This document shows positions 48,950 to 56,204 of a stretch of 64,000 bases of DNA, one piece after another (within the stretch, counting starts at the first letter, position 1; every line of letters begins with the position of its first letter). Source of the DNA: Stenotrophomonas sp. SAM-B (lineage in GTDB: Bacteria > Pseudomonadota > Gammaproteobacteria > Xanthomonadales > Xanthomonadaceae); NCBI RefSeq assembly GCF_013387485.1, contig NZ_JABBXB010000001.1, positions 144,001-208,000 on the forward strand, given 5' to 3'. Under the pieces are notes generated by a model, which worked only from the letters and a program-made list of their open reading frames with translations, searched no databases and had not been told where the DNA came from. The position numbers and the translations under genes were made by a program.

Positions 48950-50263
48950 CTCCTTGGCCTGCCGGGTTTCGTTATGCGTGCCTGAGAGGTTGCGATTGCA
49001 GGCCCGGGCATATTCGGCCAGGCGCAGCGCGACCTTGTGCTGGATCAGCGCCAGCGGTGCGGGCTGCAGTTCATCGGCTTCGATCGCCTTGAGCTGTTCG
49101 GGCATGAACTGGCTGAGCAGCATCTGCGGCGGCACCTGCGCGGTGAGGTTGGCGACCAGCGTGTCCAGCGCGGCCTGCACCGCCGGCTCACCCCAGTAGT
49201 AACGGCTGCGGTCACTGAGCGAATAGGCGCGCAGCAGGCGCAGCTCGTGTTCGTCGCCCTGGTAGTAGCTGCGCCAGCTGCCCGGCGTGTCGACCATGCA
49301 GCGGTCCAGCACCTCGATCAGGTTCGAGCGCTGCGCGGCGGGGAGCAGTTCGCGCTCGATCATGGCCAGCGCGAACACGGCTTCGCGGAAGGCATAGGTG
49401 GCCGCCGGCCCGACCTTGAGGATCGCGAAGTGATCGCGGACCAGCGCGTGCAGGCCGGCCTCGGTCTGGTAGTCGGTGGAGTGTGCTTCGAACACGATGC
49501 GCGGCTGCCGTTCGACGAAGGCCGAGAGGTTCGCGGCGGCGGCAGGGTCGTAGTAGTGCACGCTGCTGTGGTCGAAATCCACGCCGGGCTGCACCACCAT
49601 CGCGATCACGCGCTCCCACGCCGGCAGCAGGTCCGGGGCGGAGAACGCCTCGCGGTGGATGTCCAGCGTGGTCGCGGCCGCGGCCGGCGTGGTGACCTGC
49701 AGGCCACCGGCCAGCGAAGCCTCACCCCCGGGGATCGGCACTTCGGTGCCGATCACGTAGACCGGCGGCGGCAGGCCGTGTTCGGCGGCGGTACGTTCGG
49801 CGACCCGCGCCAGTTCGGCCGAGCGCGCGGCGACGATGGCGTCGGGCAGCGGGGTCGGGTCATCGGCGCAGGACATGCTGCAGTCCAGGTGGATCTTGTG
49901 GAAACCGGCGGCGACATACGCGGCGATCAGATCGCGCGCGTTTGCCATGGCGGCGTCTGCCGGGCCTTTCTGCCAGGCGTTGGGGCCGAGGTGGTCGCCA
50001 CCGAGCACCAGCCGCTCGGCCGGGAAGCCGGCATCGCGCGCCAGCTGCAGTACGTAGTCGCGGTACTGCGGCGGGGTCATGCCGGTGTAACCGCCGAACT
50101 GATCGACCTGGTTGGAGGTCGCCTCGATCAGCAGCAGGGTGTCGTAGCGCTGCGCGACCTGCATCGCCGCCAGCAACACCTGCGCGTTGCTGCAGCAGAC
50201 GCTGTACAGCCCGACGGGTTGGCCCTGGCGGTGGGCGGCGATCAACGATTGGACGGCGGACAT
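48935..50263 (-). CDS. agaZ: tagatose-6-phosphate kinase / D-tagatose-1,6-bisphosphate aldolase subunit AgaZ
   Basis: GatZ/KbaZ/AgaZ family protein of 442 residues. Conserved blocks are GLYSVCCSNAQVLLAAM, LIEATSNQVDQFGGYTGM, LGGDHLGPNAWQ, IHLDCSMSCAD and FEAHSTDYQTEAGLHALV. In E. coli it is a non-catalytic partner of the class II aldolase AgaY/KbaY; in Shewanella an AgaZ homologue was proposed to act as the tagatose-6-phosphate kinase. No AgaY gene is in the window, which leaves both options open. The ATG at 50263 gives the family start. Confidence 0.9.
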   Translation of the reverse strand: MSAVQSLIAAHRQGQPVGLYSVCCSNAQVLLAAMQVAQRYDTLLLIEATSNQVDQFGGYTGMTPPQYRDYVLQLARDAGFPAERLVLGGDHLGPNAWQKGPADAAMANARDLIAAYVAAGFHKIHLDCSMSCADDPTPLPDAIVAARSAELARVAERTAAEHGLPPPVYVIGTEVPIPGGEASLAGGLQVTTPAAAATTLDIHREAFSAPDLLPAWERVIAMVVQPGVDFDHSSVHYYDPAAAANLSAFVERQPRIVFEAHSTDYQTEAGLHALVRDHFAILKVGPAATYAFREAVFALAMIERELLPAAQRSNLIEVLDRCMVDTPGSWRSYYQGDEHELRLLRAYSLSDRSRYYWGEPAVQAALDTLVANLTAQVPPQMLLSQFMPEQLKAIEADELQPAPLALIQHKVALRLAEYARACNRNLSGTHNETRQAKELSER

Positions 50264-50286
50264 GGCAACTCCAGTAACAACGGTGT

Positions 50287-51213
50287 TCAGGGGGAGGAAA
50301 AATGCTGGCGTGCGAGCAGGGCGGCGCCACGCGCACCGCCGGCATCGCCGAAGGTGGGCGGCAGGATCGGGGGAACGCGTACGCCGGTGAACAGGTAGGG
50401 CGCGATCGCGGCCGGCAGGTCGCGGTAGAGCTGCTCCAGCTTGGACAGCCCGCCGCCGAGCACGATCACGTGCGGGTCCAGCGCGAGGATCAGGCTGGCG
50501 AAGCTGTAGCCGAGCAGGTCGCGGTGGATCGCCAGGGCCTGCTGCGCGATCGCATCGCCGGCCTGCGCACGGGCGACCACCGCAGCGGCATCCAGGGCCG
50601 CGCCACCGCGGCGCTCGTGGATCATCGCCAGCCCGCTGCCGGAGACGTAGCGCTCCAGGCAGCCCCGCAGGCCGCAGCCGCAGTCCAGCACCGGCAGATC
50701 GTGGCGCTGCTGCAGGGTGGCGGGGAGGCTCCAGTGCCCCCATTCGCCGGCGATGCCGTTGTGCCCGGCGATCAGCCGGCCGCCCACGCAGAAGCCACCG
50801 CCCGCGCCGGTGCCGAGGATCACCCCGAACATGCTGGGGTAGCCGGCGGCAGCGCCGTCGTGCGCTTCGGACAAGGCGAAACACTGCAGGTCATTGCCCA
50901 GTTCCAGCGGGCGCTGCAGGCGTGCCTGCAGGTCCGCACCGACCGTCTGGCCGGTCAGGCTGGGCACGTTGGCGCTGAGCTGGCGGCCACTGGCACGATC
51001 ACGCACGCCGGGCAGGCCGATGCCGACGGCCACGCCGCGCTCGCCGAGCGCGCGGTCGGCGGCATCGACCAGATCGACGATGGCCTGCAGGAACGCGGCG
51101 TAGTCGCGGGTGGGTGTCGCCACGCGCTGGCGGTGATGCACCACCAGCGCCGCGTCGCATGCGACCAGTTCGATCTTGGTGCCGCCGATGTCGATGCCGT
51201 ACCAGGTCTGCAT
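50287..51213 (-). CDS. agaK: ROK family sugar kinase, probable GalNAc kinase
   Basis: ROK kinase of 308 residues. ATP site is GIDIGGTKIE. The sugar site includes NGIAGEWGHW, the zinc-binding ROK signature is CGCGLRGCLERYVSG near residue 175, and the second phosphate loop is VILGTGAGGG. Homologues act on GlcNAc or ManNAc, and AgaK homologues on GalNAc. GalNAc specificity is inferred from its place between agaS and agaZ. Confidence 0.88.
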   Translation of the reverse strand: MQTWYGIDIGGTKIELVACDAALVVHHRQRVATPTRDYAAFLQAIVDLVDAADRALGERGVAVGIGLPGVRDRASGRQLSANVPSLTGQTVGADLQARLQRPLELGNDLQCFALSEAHDGAAAGYPSMFGVILGTGAGGGFCVGGRLIAGHNGIAGEWGHWSLPATLQQRHDLPVLDCGCGLRGCLERYVSGSGLAMIHERRGGAALDAAAVVARAQAGDAIAQQALAIHRDLLGYSFASLILALDPHVIVLGGGLSKLEQLYRDLPAAIAPYLFTGVRVPPILPPTFGDAGGARGAALLARQHFSSP

Positions 51214-51219
51214 GCGTGT

Positions 51220-52377
51220 TCAGCCGTGGGGATGGATGATCACGCCCTGCACCACACGGTTGACCGTGCCGTCGGGGAAGGGATTGTCCGGGGTCATGCC
51301 GAGTGCGGCCGAACGCTGCAGCGCATAGCACTGCGGCACCAGCAGCCACAGCGGGGCCAGCCACGGATCGGGCAGCGCGGGCGCATCGAGCACGAAATCG
51401 TCGTCGGCGCGGTCCGCATCGTCGGGCCCGATCGACAGCACCCGGCCGGCGATGCCGTCCCGGCGCAGTTCGTTCAACAAGTCCTGTTCGTAGCGGCGGG
51501 CCAGCGGCTGTGCGCTGCGCAGCATCACCACCAGGGTCTCGCCGTTGAGGGTGGACTTCGGCCCATGGCGGAACCCCAGCGGGGTGTTGGCCAGCGCCAG
51601 CACGCGGCCGGCGGTGAGTTCGAGCACCTTCAGCGCGGCCTCGCGCGCAACGGCTTCCAGCGGACCGCTGCCGAGATAGATGACGCGCGCGTACGGCGCC
51701 TGGGCAAGGGCAGCCACTGCGGCGTCCCAGGCGTCCAGCGCACGCGCGCCGTGGGTGCCCAGCGCATGCAGGCGTTCCAGACGCTGCGCCCACGGAGCGC
51801 TGTCGAATGTGCTCAGCGCGGCCAACAGCATGCAGCTCAGGCTGCTGGTCATGGCGAAGGCGCGGTCGCAGCTGGCCGGCGGCATCAGCAGCGACAAGGT
51901 ATCGCTGCGGCCCTGGCCACGCGTGGCCAGTTCACCCGCGGCGTTGCAGGTGATGTCCAGGAAGCGCGCGTGGTCGACCTGGTCGCGGACCAGGTCCACC
52001 GCTGCCACGCTCTCCGGGCTGGAGCCGCTGCGCCCGAACGACACCAGCAGGGTCGGTCGATCGCGGCGCAGGTAAAGCGCCGGATGGGTCAGCAGGCTGG
52101 TGGTATGCACGGCGCGGACCTCGGCGGGCCACTGCGCATTGATCTGGTCGGCCACCATCTCGGCGATGAAGCCCGAGCTGCCGGCGCCGGTGAAGATCAC
52201 CAGCTGGCCGGGATCGCGCAGGGCGTCACCGAGGAAAGCATCGATGCGCGCCTGCGCGTCGTCCAGAAGGTTGGCCAGCGCCGTCCACAGCCGAGGCTGC
52301 TGGGCGATTTCTTCGGCGGTATAGGCGCCACCGAGGCGCTGCCACGCGGGCAAATCAGGGAGCAGAGAAGCGTCCAT
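51220..52377 (-). CDS. agaS: SIS-domain galactosamine-6-phosphate deaminase/isomerase AgaS
   Basis: Double SIS-domain enzyme of 385 residues. First domain: FTGAGSSGFIAEM and SFGRSGSSPESVAAV. Second: YLGSGPLEAVAREAALKVLELT and LGFRHGPKS. AgaS converts galactosamine-6-phosphate to tagatose-6-phosphate and ammonia. It is the first gene of the minus-strand aga operon and faces the GH31 gene. The 334-bp region between them carries candidate AgaR sites. The ATG at 52377 is in line with family N-termini. Confidence 0.9.
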   Translation of the reverse strand: MDASLLPDLPAWQRLGGAYTAEEIAQQPRLWTALANLLDDAQARIDAFLGDALRDPGQLVIFTGAGSSGFIAEMVADQINAQWPAEVRAVHTTSLLTHPALYLRRDRPTLLVSFGRSGSSPESVAAVDLVRDQVDHARFLDITCNAAGELATRGQGRSDTLSLLMPPASCDRAFAMTSSLSCMLLAALSTFDSAPWAQRLERLHALGTHGARALDAWDAAVAALAQAPYARVIYLGSGPLEAVAREAALKVLELTAGRVLALANTPLGFRHGPKSTLNGETLVVMLRSAQPLARRYEQDLLNELRRDGIAGRVLSIGPDDADRADDDFVLDAPALPDPWLAPLWLLVPQCYALQRSAALGMTPDNPFPDGTVNRVVQGVIIHPHG

Positions 52378-52410
52378 TCGCAATTCCTGTTGGGCGAACG
52401 CACCTTCTGC

Positions 52411-52452
52411 GTTTTCTTTCGAAATGTCAAATATCGAAAGATAAAGAAAAGG
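52411..52452 (-). promoter_or_regulatory. candidate AgaR operator and -35 of the agaS operon
   Basis: CTTTCGAAA (52416-52424) and, on the other strand, CTTTCGATAT (52440-52431) frame a minus-strand TTGACA (52430-52425). A regulator bound here would cover the -35 element. No good -10 was seen at 16-18 nt, so the promoter assignment is weaker than the repeat. Confidence 0.45.
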
Positions 52453-52587
52453 TAGTTCGATCACACTTTTTACCGATTGCCTGATGGACCATCCTCATCC
52501 GCGCTGTTGAATGCCGCGTCGCAGCAAGGTTTCAGGCGAAATCAAAGTGCGCATTCAGGTGGCGTTTGGAAAGTGTTGCTGTGCCGC

Positions 52588-52663
52588 ATCTTTCGTTTGT
52601 ACGAAAATATCCTTCCTTTTTCTTTGCAATTTGTTGACATCTTTCGAGACCCTGCCCTAGAGT
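52588..52663 (+). promoter_or_regulatory. GH31 gene promoter with candidate AgaR sites
   Basis: TTGACA (52634-52639) is followed after 18 nt by TAGAGT (52658-52663), a fair sigma-70 promoter. CTTTCG occurs at 52590-52595 and inside the spacer at 52641-52646. The second copy lies between -35 and -10, a position where a repressor would block transcription. Confidence 0.5.
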
Positions 52664-52711
52664 CGGCCGCACTGGTTTCAGTTTCCCGCTGACCGCGGGC
52701 TTGGGGGCAAG

Positions 52712-55700
52712 GTGGACTTCCGGTTACGACGCACTGGTCTGACGATCGCACTGCTCGCTGCAGTGGCCCTGGCCGGCACTGCCAGCGCCGCGCCGGTGGG
52801 CAACCTGCGTGCGATCAGCGCGACCCCGGGCAAAGACGGCACCGCCAGCTGGACGCTCAGCAGCGATACCGGCGCCACCCTGCGCGTGGAGCTGCTGCGC
52901 GAGGACGTACTGCGCGTGCAGGCCGGCCGCAACGGCACGCTGACCGCTGCCGGCGACAAGGCCGCACCCATCGTCCTGCCGCAGCCGGTGACGAAGGTTG
53001 CCTTCCAACTGGAAGAAGACGCCAACGAGGTGCGCATCCGCACCGATGCGCTGGTCCTGCATATCCAGCGCCAGCCGCTGCGCCTGTCGCTGGATCGCCG
53101 CGAGGGCGACCGCGATGTCGCCCTGTGGCGCGAACTGCAGCCGCTGGACCTGGACAAGGACCAGAGCGTGCAGGTGCTCTCCAGCGAGGCCGGTGAACAC
53201 TTCTACGGCGGTGGCCAGCAGAACGGCCGCTTCGAATTCAAGGGCCGCGAGCTGGAGGTGTCGTACTCCGGCGGCTGGGAAGAGGGCGATCGGCCCAACC
53301 CCGCGCCGATGCTGCTGAGCTCGCGCGGCTGGGGCATGCTGCGCAACACCTGGAGCGATGGCACCTACGATCTGCGCCAGGCCGACCAGGCCACGCTGCT
53401 GCATCACGAAGACCGCTTCGATGCGTACTACTTCGTCGGGGCGAGCCTGCACACCCTGCTGGACCGCTACACCACGCTGACCGGCCGCGCCGGCCTGCTG
53501 CCGCGCTGGGCGTTCTCCTATGGCGACGCCGACTGCTACAACGATGGCGACAACATCAAGAAGCCCGGCAGCGTGCCCGACGGCTGGAGCGACGGCCCGA
53601 CCGGCACCACGCCCGACGTGGTGGACAGTGTGGCCAGGCAGTACCGCGACCACGACATGCCCGGTGGCTGGATCCTGCCCAACGACGGCTACGGCTGCGG
53701 CTACACGAAGCTGCCCGAGACCGTGCAGGGCCTGGCGAAGTACGGCTTCAAGACCGGCCTGTGGACCGAGAACGGCGTCGACAAGATTGCCTGGGAAGTG
53801 GGCACCGCCGGCAGTCGCGTGCAGAAGCTGGACGTGGCCTGGACCGGCAAGGGCTACCAGTTCGCGATGGATGCCAACCAGTCCGCGTTCAACGGCATCC
53901 TGCACAACTCCGACTCGCGCCCGTTCCTGTGGACGGTGATGGGCTGGGGCGGCATCCAGCGCTACGCGGTGGCCTGGACCGGCGACCAGAGCAGCAGCTG
54001 GGACTACATCCGCTGGCACATCCCGACCCTGATCGGCTCCGGCCTGTCCGGCATGGCCTATGCCAGTGGTGACGTCGATGCGATCTTCGGTGGCAGCGCC
54101 GAAACGTTCACCCGCGACCTGCAGTGGAAGAGCTTCACGCCCGTGCTGATGGGCATGTCCGGCTGGTCCGGCAATGCGCGCAAGCACCCGTGGTGGTTCG
54201 ACGAGCCCTACCGCAGCGTCAACCGCGACTACCTCAAGCTGAAAATGCGCATGACCCCGTACATGTACGGGCTGGCGCATGACGCGGCGACCACCGGTGC
54301 CCCGCTGCTGCGCGCGCTGATGTGGGACTACCCGCAGGATCCGCAGGCCTATACCGAAGCACACAAGTACCAGTTCCTGCTCGGTCGCGAGCTGCTGATC
54401 GCGCCGGTGTACCGCAGCCAGGCCGCGAGCCGTGGCTGGCGCCGCGACATCCACCTGCCGCAGGGCCGCTGGATCGATTACTGGGACGGCCGCCAGCTGC
54501 AGGCCGGTGCGGAGGGCCGCGCGCTGGATCGGCCGGTCGACCTGGCCACGATCCCGGTGTTCGTGCGTGCCGGAGCGATCATCCCGATGTACCCGGCGAT
54601 GCTCTACGACGGTGAGAAGCCGCTCGACGAAGTGACCTTCGATCTGTATCCGCAGGGCACCTCGCAGTACACGCTGTACGAAGACGATGGCGCCACCCGC
54701 CGCTATGAGAAAGGCGAGTCCAGCACGCAGGCGATCACGGTGCAGGCCCCGGCGCAGGGCACGGGCCCGGTGCAGGTGCGCATCGATCCGGTGCAGGGCC
54801 AGTACGCCGGCCAGCTGCCGCAGCGTCGCTATGCGCTGCGCGTGCTCAGCCGCCAGCGCCCGGCCGCGGTGACGCTGGAGGGTCGCGCGCTGCCGATGCT
54901 GGCCGACCAAGCAGCGTGGCAGGGTGCGGGCGAGGGCTGGTACTTCGATGCGGCCGAGCGCCGCGGCACCCTGCACGTGCGCACCGCGCCGACCGACATC
55001 CGCCAGGCGATCGCGCTGCAGCTGGATCTGCCGATCGCCGCCGCGCCAGCCGACGATGCCTTCCCGGCCGCCCCGGAACTGGGCCGCGCGCTGCCCTCCG
55101 ACAGCCTGCTGCTGGTCAGCCGCCCGGCCGAGGAACAGGGCTACGAAATGGAGAAGGCCTTCGACGAGGATCCGGCCACGTGGTTCCGCACCGTGCGCAA
55201 CCAGGCGGTCAAGACCGGCGCGCACGAGTGGGTGCTCGGCTTCGGCGAACGCAAGCTGATCGACGGCATCGAACTGGCGCCGCGCAACGACCAGCACTGG
55301 AAAAACGGCCAGATCCGCGACTACGAAATCTACATGGCCGACAGCAATGGCGAGTGGGGTGAACCGGTCAAGCGTGGCCGCCTGACCCTGCAGCAGGGCA
55401 TGCAGCAGATCGACTTCCCCGCCCATGCCGGCCGCCTGCTGCGCTTCCGCGTGCTGAGCACGCAGAACCCGGAAGGCGATGGCGCCAGCGGTGCCGATCC
55501 GATGGTGACCGCGGCGCAGGGCAGCGTGGCGCGGGCGGTCGATGCGCTGCAGCCGCGCGATGTCGGTCCGATCGTGCTGTCCACCTTCCACGTGCTGGAG
55601 CACCCGCAGCCGGAGGGCCCCGCACAGCAGCTGTACCTGTCCGCGCTGCCGCTGCCGGCCCCGTTGAAAGCCAGCGTCGCTGCCGACCATGCCTTCGGTG

Positions 55701-56071
55701 GGCAGGCGGAGATGCGCATGAACGGGCTGCATTTCCGCCGTGGCCTGGGCGTCAACGCCAGCAGCCGGATCGATCTGCAGCTGGGCGGCGGCTGGCGCCT
55801 GCTGCGCGCCGACCTGGGGATCGATGATCAGTGTCGCACCGCCGGCGGCATGCAGTTCCAGGTCTGGGGCGATGGTCGGCTGCTGTATGACAGCGGCCTG
55901 GTCAAAGCACCCGGCGTGGTCAAACCGGAGCTGGACGTGCGCGGCCTGCAGCGGCTGAGCCTGCGCACGCTCGGAGCGCAGGGCGATCACCCCGCGCAGG
56001 TCTGTGGCAACTGGGCCAATGCCGCCCTGATCGGACAGGAGGGCGATACCGCCAGCATCGTGTCGCCGTAA
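52712..56071 (+). CDS. GH31 glycosidase with CBM32- and NPCBM-type modules, probable alpha-N-acetylgalactosaminidase
   Basis: Exported protein of 1119 residues starting at a GTG with GGGGGCAAG upstream. The signal peptide ends about residue 27 (ASA). The GH31 N-domain (to about 250) and barrel follow. Candidate nucleophile is D374 in KLDVAW and candidate acid/base D425 in AWTGDQSSSWDY. The C-terminal part has a DUF5110-like strand domain (about 610-700), an F5/8-type CBM32-like module (about 800-930) and an NPCBM-type module (about 950-1115). Family GH31 subgroup 18 enzymes cleave alpha-GalNAc; the subgroup is inferred from motifs and the adjoining aga genes. Confidence 0.82.
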   Translation: MDFRLRRTGLTIALLAAVALAGTASAAPVGNLRAISATPGKDGTASWTLSSDTGATLRVELLREDVLRVQAGRNGTLTAAGDKAAPIVLPQPVTKVAFQLEEDANEVRIRTDALVLHIQRQPLRLSLDRREGDRDVALWRELQPLDLDKDQSVQVLSSEAGEHFYGGGQQNGRFEFKGRELEVSYSGGWEEGDRPNPAPMLLSSRGWGMLRNTWSDGTYDLRQADQATLLHHEDRFDAYYFVGASLHTLLDRYTTLTGRAGLLPRWAFSYGDADCYNDGDNIKKPGSVPDGWSDGPTGTTPDVVDSVARQYRDHDMPGGWILPNDGYGCGYTKLPETVQGLAKYGFKTGLWTENGVDKIAWEVGTAGSRVQKLDVAWTGKGYQFAMDANQSAFNGILHNSDSRPFLWTVMGWGGIQRYAVAWTGDQSSSWDYIRWHIPTLIGSGLSGMAYASGDVDAIFGGSAETFTRDLQWKSFTPVLMGMSGWSGNARKHPWWFDEPYRSVNRDYLKLKMRMTPYMYGLAHDAATTGAPLLRALMWDYPQDPQAYTEAHKYQFLLGRELLIAPVYRSQAASRGWRRDIHLPQGRWIDYWDGRQLQAGAEGRALDRPVDLATIPVFVRAGAIIPMYPAMLYDGEKPLDEVTFDLYPQGTSQYTLYEDDGATRRYEKGESSTQAITVQAPAQGTGPVQVRIDPVQGQYAGQLPQRRYALRVLSRQRPAAVTLEGRALPMLADQAAWQGAGEGWYFDAAERRGTLHVRTAPTDIRQAIALQLDLPIAAAPADDAFPAAPELGRALPSDSLLLVSRPAEEQGYEMEKAFDEDPATWFRTVRNQAVKTGAHEWVLGFGERKLIDGIELAPRNDQHWKNGQIRDYEIYMADSNGEWGEPVKRGRLTLQQGMQQIDFPAHAGRLLRFRVLSTQNPEGDGASGADPMVTAAQGSVARAVDALQPRDVGPIVLSTFHVLEHPQPEGPAQQLYLSALPLPAPLKASVAADHAFGGQAEMRMNGLHFRRGLGVNASSRIDLQLGGGWRLLRADLGIDDQCRTAGGMQFQVWGDGRLLYDSGLVKAPGVVKPELDVRGLQRLSLRTLGAQGDHPAQVCGNWANAALIGQEGDTASIVSP

Positions 56072-56080
56072 CCGAACCGC

Positions 56081-56090
56081 CTTTCGAAAC
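56081..56090 (+). promoter_or_regulatory. CTTTCGAAAC word upstream of the receptor gene
   Basis: CTTTCGAAA lies 10 bp after the GH31 stop and about 115 bp before the receptor start. It repeats the palindromic core at 52416, so the receptor may be under the same regulator. One copy only, so weak on its own. Confidence 0.3.
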
Positions 56091-56204
56091 ACCGCTCTCT
56101 CCCGTTTCCCGTCTGCGGCCGTTTGGCCGCGGCACGGGGGACGTTTGCCCGAACACACCCATCCACCGCCAGCCCCACGCTGCGGATCGAACAAGGAGCC
56201 CAAG

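Larger units (their letters stand above)
52378..52711. other. divergent aga control region
   Basis: This 334-bp stretch separates agaS (minus) from the GH31 gene (plus) and has no gene. It is AT-richer than its surroundings and contains TTGACA elements on both strands, CTTTCG-type repeats at both ends (see operator entries) and pyrimidine-rich runs (CTTCCTTTTTCTTTG). The middle (about 52455-52580) shows no recognised signal. Confidence 0.75.
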
